64,000 nucleotides of DNA from Rhodanobacter soli (GTDB taxonomy: Bacteria; Pseudomonadota; Gammaproteobacteria; Xanthomonadales; Rhodanobacteraceae). A program made the position numbers and the translations under genes. Location of the stretch: NCBI RefSeq assembly GCF_040548735.1, contig NZ_JBEPSD010000001.1, positions 1,116,001-1,180,000 of the forward strand, in the 5' to 3' direction. Below are positions 59,870 to 64,000 of the stretch, one piece after another; position 1 is the stretch's first letter; each line of letters starts with the position of its first letter. The notes beneath the pieces are model-generated. The model was given only the letters and a program-made list of their open reading frames with translations, ran no database searches and was not told the origin of the DNA.

Positions 59870-61219
59870 ATGCCCCCACTCCCCTGCTTCAAGGCCTACG
59901 ACATTCGCGGGCGCGTGCCCGACGAGCTCGATGAAACCCTCGCCCGCAAGATCGGCCTGGGCATGGCCGGCCTGCTCGGCCCGGGACCGGTGGTGGTGGG
60001 GCGTGACGTACGCCTGAGCAGCCCCGCACTGCAGGCGGCGTTGACCGAAGGCTTCCAGGCGGCCGGGCGCGAGGTGATCGACATCGGCATGGGCGGCACC
60101 GAGGAAGTCTATTTCCAGACCGACCATCTCGGCGCAGCCGGCGGCGTGATGGTCACGGCCAGCCACAACCCGATGGACTACAACGGCATGAAGCTGGTGC
60201 GCGAGGGCTCCCGGCCGATCAGCGGCGACAGCGGACTGTTCGCGATCCGCGATTTCGCCGCCAGCCACGACGCACCGATCCCGACCGCCAGCGCAACGCC
60301 CCGTCGGATGACGGACAAGTCCGCGTACGTCGCGCACCTGCTTGGCTACGTCGATCGCGACCGGCTGCAGCCGCTGAAGATCGTGGTCAACGCCGGCAAC
60401 GGCGGCGCCGGCCTCGTGGTCGACCAACTGGCCCCGCACCTGCCGTTCCAGTTCATCCGCATCCAGCACGAGGCGGACGGCAACTTCCCCAACGGCATCC
60501 CCAACCCGCTGCTGCCCGAATGCCGCGCCGCCACCGCCGATGCGGTGCGCGCACATGGCGCCGACTTCGGCGTGGCCTGGGACGGTGACTTCGACCGCTG
60601 TTTCTTCTTCGACGCCGACGGCCGCTTCATCGAGGGTTATTACCTGGTTGGCCTGCTGGCCAGGGCGCTGCTGGCGCGGCACCCGGGCGGCAAGATCATC
60701 CACGACCCGCGGCTCACTTGGAACACCATCGAGATGGTGCGCGAAGCCGGCGGCATCCCGGTGCTGAGCAAGACCGGCCACGCCTTCATCAAGGAACGCA
60801 TGCGCGCCGAGAATGCCATCTACGGCGGCGAGATGAGCGCCCACCATTACTTCCGCGACTTCGCCTACTGCGACTCCGGCATGATCCCGTGGTTGCTGAT
60901 CGCCGACCTGATCTCCGCCAGCGGACTGTCGCTGGCCGAAATGGTGGAAGACCGCATGCGCGCCTTCCCGTGCAGCGGCGAGATCAACTTCAAGGTCGCC
61001 GACGCCCGCGCCGCCACCGAACGCGTGCTGGCGCACTACGCCCACCTCGCCCCCGCACTCGACCATACCGACGGCATCAGCGCCGACTTCGGCCACTGGC
61101 GCTTCAACCTGCGCAGCTCCAACACCGAACCGCTGCTGCGGCTCAACGTGGAATCGCGCGGCGACAGCGCATTGATGCGGGAACGCACGGCCGAGATAGC
61201 GGCGCTGATCGAGGGCTGA
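59870..61219 (+). CDS. xanA: Phosphomannomutase/phosphoglucomutase (XanA-like)
   Basis: Phosphohexose mutase that interconverts mannose or glucose 6- and 1-phosphates for GDP-mannose, UDP-glucose and polysaccharide synthesis. The 449-residue protein closely resembles Xanthomonas XanA along its length. It begins [16 protein letters not shown], has the phosphoserine Ser98 in [16 protein letters not shown] and the metal loop [13 protein letters not shown]. The sugar-binding [13 protein letters not shown] and the phosphate-binding [16 protein letters not shown] follow. The ribosome site AGGAAC precedes the ATG by about 8 bases. The adjacent UDP-sugar dehydrogenase fits an envelope-polysaccharide role. 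Confidence 0.93.
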   Translation: MPPLPCFKAYDIRGRVPDELDETLARKIGLGMAGLLGPGPVVVGRDVRLSSPALQAALTEGFQAAGREVIDIGMGGTEEVYFQTDHLGAAGGVMVTASHNPMDYNGMKLVREGSRPISGDSGLFAIRDFAASHDAPIPTASATPRRMTDKSAYVAHLLGYVDRDRLQPLKIVVNAGNGGAGLVVDQLAPHLPFQFIRIQHEADGNFPNGIPNPLLPECRAATADAVRAHGADFGVAWDGDFDRCFFFDADGRFIEGYYLVGLLARALLARHPGGKIIHDPRLTWNTIEMVREAGGIPVLSKTGHAFIKERMRAENAIYGGEMSAHHYFRDFAYCDSGMIPWLLIADLISASGLSLAEMVEDRMRAFPCSGEINFKVADARAATERVLAHYAHLAPALDHTDGISADFGHWRFNLRSSNTEPLLRLNVESRGDSALMRERTAEIAALIEG

Positions 61220-61221
61220 GG

Positions 61222-61462
61222 CGAGCGAAGAGCAACCCCACCCCAACCCTCCCCTGCGATGCAGGGGAGGGAGCAGAGCGTGCGGCTTCGGTTCGTCCCT
61301 CCCCCCAGCTCCGCAGAGCGCGCGGCGCAGGTTCGGTCCCTCCCCCTGCTTGCAGGGGGAGGTCAGGAGGGGGTGCGCTTTTGACTCTGTGGCGAAGAGC
61401 CCCCTCACCCGAAGGACTCCCTCCGGTCGCCGCCCCTCGCCTGCTGTGCAGGAGAAGGAGAG
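61222..61462. repeat. Palindromic repeat cluster, three to four units (xanA to UDP-sugar dehydrogenase)
   Basis: Units are ACCCTCCCCTGC-GAT-GCAGGGGAGGG (61245-61270), a decayed copy (CCTCCCCCCAGCTCCGCAGAGCG) and CCTCCCCCTGC-TT-GCAGGGGGAGG. A divergent CTCGCCTGCTGTGCAGGAGAAGG unit lies near 61435-61460. GCGAAGAGC appears twice (61224, 61391). The 313 bases between the genes hold little else; TAGACT at 61498 may be a -10. Confidence 0.88.
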
Positions 61463-61533
61463 CACGGCGCGCTATATGCAACCCATACCAGCCCATTAGA
61501 CTGTCGGCCACCCGGGGGAATCCAGACAGGCTC

Positions 61534-62817
61534 ATGCAGATACCTACGTTGCCATCCACGAAAATTGCGGTTGTCGGGCTCGGCTACGTGGGACTGCCGC
61601 TGGCGGTGGAATTCGGCAGGCAGTTCGATACCACCGGCTTCGACATCAGCGGCGAGCGCGTCGATGAGCTGCGCGCGGGGCGCGACCACACGCAGGAAAC
61701 CCCGCCGGAGGAACTGGCTGCCGCCAGCCAGCTGCGCTTCACCACCGACATCGGCGACCTTGCCGGGTGCAACGTCTTCATCGTCACCGTGCCCACCCCG
61801 GTCGACGAGGCGAACCGGCCGGACATGCGCCCGCTGGAAAGCGCCAGCGCCAGCATCGGCAGCGTGCTCAAGCGCGGCGACGTGGTGATCTACGAATCCA
61901 CCGTCTACCCCGGCACCACCGAGGAGATCTGCGTGCCGGTGCTGGAGCGGGTCTCGGGGCTGCGCTTCAACCACGATTTCAGCTGCGGCTACAGCCCGGA
62001 GCGGATCAACCCCGGCGACAAGCAGCACCGGCTGCCCACGATCACCAAGATCACCTCCGGCTCCACGCCCGAAACCGCCGACTTCGTCGACGCGCTGTAC
62101 CGCCGCATCATCACCGCGGGCACGCACAAGGCGTCCAGCATCAAGGTGGCCGAGGCGGCCAAGGTGATCGAGAACACCCAGCGCGACGTCAACATCGCGC
62201 TGGTCAACGAGCTGGCGATGATCTTCAACACCATGGGCATCGACACCCAGGACGTGCTGGACGCCGCCGCCACCAAGTGGAACTTCCTGCCGTTCAAGCC
62301 GGGCCTGGTCGGCGGCCACTGCATCGGCGTGGATCCGTACTACCTCACGCACAAGGCCACCGTGCTCGGCTACCACCCCGAGCTGATCCTCGCCGCGCGC
62401 CGCATCAACAGCCGCATGGGGCTGTACGTGGCGCACCAGGTGATCCGCCTGATGGCGAACAAGCGCATCCACGTGGTCGGCTCGCGCATCCTGGTGCTGG
62501 GCCTGGCCTTCAAGGAAAACTGCCCCGACCTGCGCAACACCCGCGTGGTGGAAATCGTCCGCGAACTCGAAGCCACGCACGCGCAGGTGGACGTGTACGA
62601 CCCCTGGGCCGATCCGCTCGAGAGCCGCCAGAAACTCGGCGTCACCCTGGTCGATGCGCCCGCCGAACACGCCTACGACGCCATCGTGCTGGCCGTGGCG
62701 CACAGGGATTTCCTCGGCCGCGGCGACGCAGACATCCGCCGCTACGGCCGCGAGAACTGCGCCGTGTTCGACATCAAGAGCCTGCTGCCCGTGGCCGCTG
62801 TTGACGGGCGACTGTAG
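61534..62817 (+). CDS. tviB: UDP-N-acetylhexosamine 6-dehydrogenase (TviB/WbpO-like)
   Basis: NAD-dependent dehydrogenase that oxidises UDP-GlcNAc or UDP-GalNAc to the uronic acid for capsule, O-antigen or exopolysaccharide. The 427-residue protein matches Vi-antigen TviB in its motifs. These are the Rossmann loop KIAVVGLGYVGLPLAVEFG, TVPTPVDEANRPDM, ESTVYPGTTEE, GYSPERINPGDKQHRL, EAAKVIENTQRDVNIALVNEL, and catalytic Cys263 in GGHCIGVDPYYL. The C-terminal domain has LGLAFKENCPDLRNTRV. UDP-glucose dehydrogenase is less likely because the VYEST/ENTQRD pattern is TviB-type. No other glycan cluster genes follow. Confidence 0.9.
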   Translation: MQIPTLPSTKIAVVGLGYVGLPLAVEFGRQFDTTGFDISGERVDELRAGRDHTQETPPEELAAASQLRFTTDIGDLAGCNVFIVTVPTPVDEANRPDMRPLESASASIGSVLKRGDVVIYESTVYPGTTEEICVPVLERVSGLRFNHDFSCGYSPERINPGDKQHRLPTITKITSGSTPETADFVDALYRRIITAGTHKASSIKVAEAAKVIENTQRDVNIALVNELAMIFNTMGIDTQDVLDAAATKWNFLPFKPGLVGGHCIGVDPYYLTHKATVLGYHPELILAARRINSRMGLYVAHQVIRLMANKRIHVVGSRILVLGLAFKENCPDLRNTRVVEIVRELEATHAQVDVYDPWADPLESRQKLGVTLVDAPAEHAYDAIVLAVAHRDFLGRGDADIRRYGRENCAVFDIKSLLPVAAVDGRL

Positions 62818-62884
62818 GAACAACCCGCTGCATCTGGCACGGTCGGCGTGAATGGGGAGGCGTGCTTGCTGCCGTCCACTCGCA

Positions 62885-63250
62885 TCATGCTTCCTGCGCC
62901 AGCTTTACCTCGCCTGCTTCCACCTGCACCGCCACCGCGCGCAGATGTTCGCCGCGGCACGGGCCGGCGATGCACAGGCCGTCGTCCCGGTTGAAGGTGG
63001 CGCCGTGCACGGCGCAGATCAAAGTTTCGTTCTTCAGCAGGAATTTGCCCGGGGCATAGTCGAGGCGACGGCCCGCGTGCGGGCAGACGTTGAGGTAGCC
63101 GCGCACGTGGTCGCCGCGGCGCAGCAGGATCAGGCTTTCGTCACCGTCGGCCAGGCTGGCGTCGACGGCGGTGGCGCCGCCGTCGGGGATATCGTCCAGC
63201 CGGCACAGCGACTGCCGGTCCAGCGATTCGACGGGGATAAATGTATCCAT
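62885..63250 (-). CDS. Small Rieske [2Fe-2S] protein
   Basis: A 121-residue stand-alone Rieske domain of the ferredoxin-like type. Cys/His pairs are present in NVCPHAGRRLDYAPGKFLL (C-x-H) and LICAVHGATFNRDDGLCIAGP (C-x2-H), giving a two-His two-Cys cluster. It has no signal peptide or catalytic domain, so it probably serves as an electron carrier or assembly partner. The ATG at 63250 follows GAGG; a GTG two codons earlier (63256) is possible. No oxygenase partner is nearby. Confidence 0.9.
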   Translation of the reverse strand: MDTFIPVESLDRQSLCRLDDIPDGGATAVDASLADGDESLILLRRGDHVRGYLNVCPHAGRRLDYAPGKFLLKNETLICAVHGATFNRDDGLCIAGPCRGEHLRAVAVQVEAGEVKLAQEA

Positions 63251-63327
63251 CGGCACTTGCCTCGTGGGCCGGATGGCCCCATGGTTGCGGCGTAAGTTGT
63301 TGATTTTACCACACGGATTTTTAACAC

Positions 63328-63597
63328 ATGTATTTCGCCATGCCTTCCATGCGTCGTCCTCGTCATCCGCTGGCCCGTGCCCTGTCGCTGCTGCTCGGCG
63401 TGGCGGTGCTTGGCGTGCTGTTGGTGTTCGGGCTGGTGGTGGCCGGCGTGCTGCTGGTCGGCGGCGTCGTGCTGCTGGCCGTGCGCCAGTGGAAGCAGGG
63501 GCGCGCGCCGGCGAAGCCGATGGCGCCCAACGCGCAGCCGGCCGTGCTGGAAGGCGAGTTCGTGGTGATCCGCCAGGGCCGGCCCGTCGCGCACTGA
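63328..63597 (+). CDS. Small membrane protein of unknown function
   Basis: An 89-residue protein with a basic N-terminus (RRPRHPLAR), then one long or two short helices (about 18-52, LLLGVAVLGVLLVFGLVVAGVLLVGGVVLLAV) in a continuous hydrophobic stretch. The hydrophilic tail ends VLEGEFVVIRQGRPVAH, a pattern common in small Xanthomonadales hypothetical proteins. Internal ATGs at 63340 and 63349 are alternative starts, as no good ribosome site is visible. It is divergent from the Rieske gene. Confidence 0.65.
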   Translation: MYFAMPSMRRPRHPLARALSLLLGVAVLGVLLVFGLVVAGVLLVGGVVLLAVRQWKQGRAPAKPMAPNAQPAVLEGEFVVIRQGRPVAH

Positions 63598-63673
63598 TCG
63601 TCTCTTCGGCAACCCGCTGCGGACAACCTGGACGGACGCGCGATAATGCGCCGTCCCCACACGATCCACCCCC

Positions 63674-64000
63674 ATGTCCGATATCCCTGCCTCCGTCGCG
63701 GTCGAAACGCCGCGCAGCCTGACTGATCCCCGCTTCCTGATCCCGCTGGCGCTGCTCGCGCTGTACGTGATCTGGGGTTCGACGTACCTGGGTATCCGCT
63801 TCGCGCTGGAAAGCTACCCGCCGTTCCTGCTCGCCGGCATGCGTTTCCTGTGCGCCGGCGTGGCGCTGTACGGCTTCCTGCGCCTGCGCGGGGTCGCCCC
63901 GCCGACGCCACTGCAGTGGCGTAATGCCGCATTCACCAGCGTGTTCCTGCTTGGCCTCGGCAATGGCCTGGTGTGTTTTGCCGAACAGCAGGTGAGCTCG
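63674..64000 (+). CDS. EamA-family transporter, N-terminal part (truncated by window edge)
   Basis: Drug/metabolite exporter-type membrane protein; 109 codons are visible. The first helices carry LIPLALLALYVIWGSTYLGIRFALESYPPFLLAGMRFLCAGVALYGFLRLRG, the EamA signature (WGSTYLGIRF, PPFLLAGMRF). It resembles YedA/RhtA-type exporters but the substrate is unknown. A GATAAT hexamer lies at 63642, about 26 bases before the ATG. The C-terminus lies outside the window. Confidence 0.9.
   Translation, partial: MSDIPASVAVETPRSLTDPRFLIPLALLALYVIWGSTYLGIRFALESYPPFLLAGMRFLCAGVALYGFLRLRGVAPPTPLQWRNAAFTSVFLLGLGNGLVCFAEQQVSS

Overview
The window is GC-rich chromosomal DNA from a gammaproteobacterium of the Xanthomonadales, most likely Rhodanobacteraceae (Rhodanobacter/Dyella-like). 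This rests on a division/cell-wall (dcw) cluster without murD, a phosphohexomutase that closely resembles Xanthomonas XanA, an S-adenosylhomocysteine riboswitch ahead of ahcY, and gene pairings such as lpoA-yraN and rimK-rimB. The genus assignment is inference. Almost all genes are chromosomal housekeeping genes. There is no phage, insertion sequence with transposase, or CRISPR array.

Layout. 1-13.6 kb (minus strand): dcw operon read mraZ-rsmH-ftsL-ftsI-murE-murF-mraY-ftsW-murG-murC-ddlB-ftsQ-ftsA (ftsA cut by the window edge). Nearly every junction overlaps by 1-17 bases, with a good sigma70 promoter and phased MraZ-box repeats in front of mraZ. 13.6-21 kb: RNase P RNA, rsmI, then lpoA-yraN, an FAD-linked oxidase, a uracil-DNA glycosylase-like gene and a nucleoside permease. 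21-24.3 kb: a Fur-type box, a TonB-dependent receptor and a PepSY membrane protein. 24.4-29.7 kb: dusB, metK, an Uup-like ABC-F ATPase, a GST and a GIY-YIG protein. 29.7-42.5 kb (minus strand): an export and regulation locus read hlyD, ABC ATPase, three large FtsX/MacB-type permeases, a 94-residue remnant permease, an NtrC-type response regulator (frameshifted at a G9 run) and its histidine kinase. A consensus sigma54 promoter and an upstream dyad precede hlyD. 42.6-49.7 kb: ppc, then the riboswitch with ahcY, metF, a DUF4124-like protein and ilvE. 49.9-53.7 kb (minus strand): an OmpR/EnvZ-type two-component pair, a candidate small RNA, rimK-rimB and tRNA-Gly(TCC). 54-64 kb: a FecR/DUF6600 protein, trmB, a DUF559 endonuclease-like gene, a SLC13-type transporter, xanA, a UDP-sugar dehydrogenase, a Rieske protein, a small membrane protein and a partial EamA transporter.

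Four features go beyond ordinary annotation. (1) A family of G/C-rich palindromic repeats (core CCCTCCCCTGC-N2-6-GCAGGGGAGGG) occurs as about 20 hairpins in eight intergenic clusters, mostly just downstream of stop codons. One copy sits in frame inside murE, and two clusters bracket the DUF559 gene. (2) The export operon has a promoter and enhancer layout that matches its linked NtrC-type regulator, and that regulator is broken or phase-variable at a homopolymer. (3) Five genes have a -10 hexamer exactly six bases before the ATG, and the sigma54 start point also falls at the hlyD ATG, which suggests frequent leaderless transcription. (4) A possible small RNA with an intrinsic terminator lies between rimK and the OmpR-type regulator.

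The methyl-cycle genes metK, ahcY and metF lie in one window, but each has its own control region. The cell-wall genes (dcw, lpoA) and the sugar-nucleotide genes (xanA, tviB-like) suggest an envelope-rich region.
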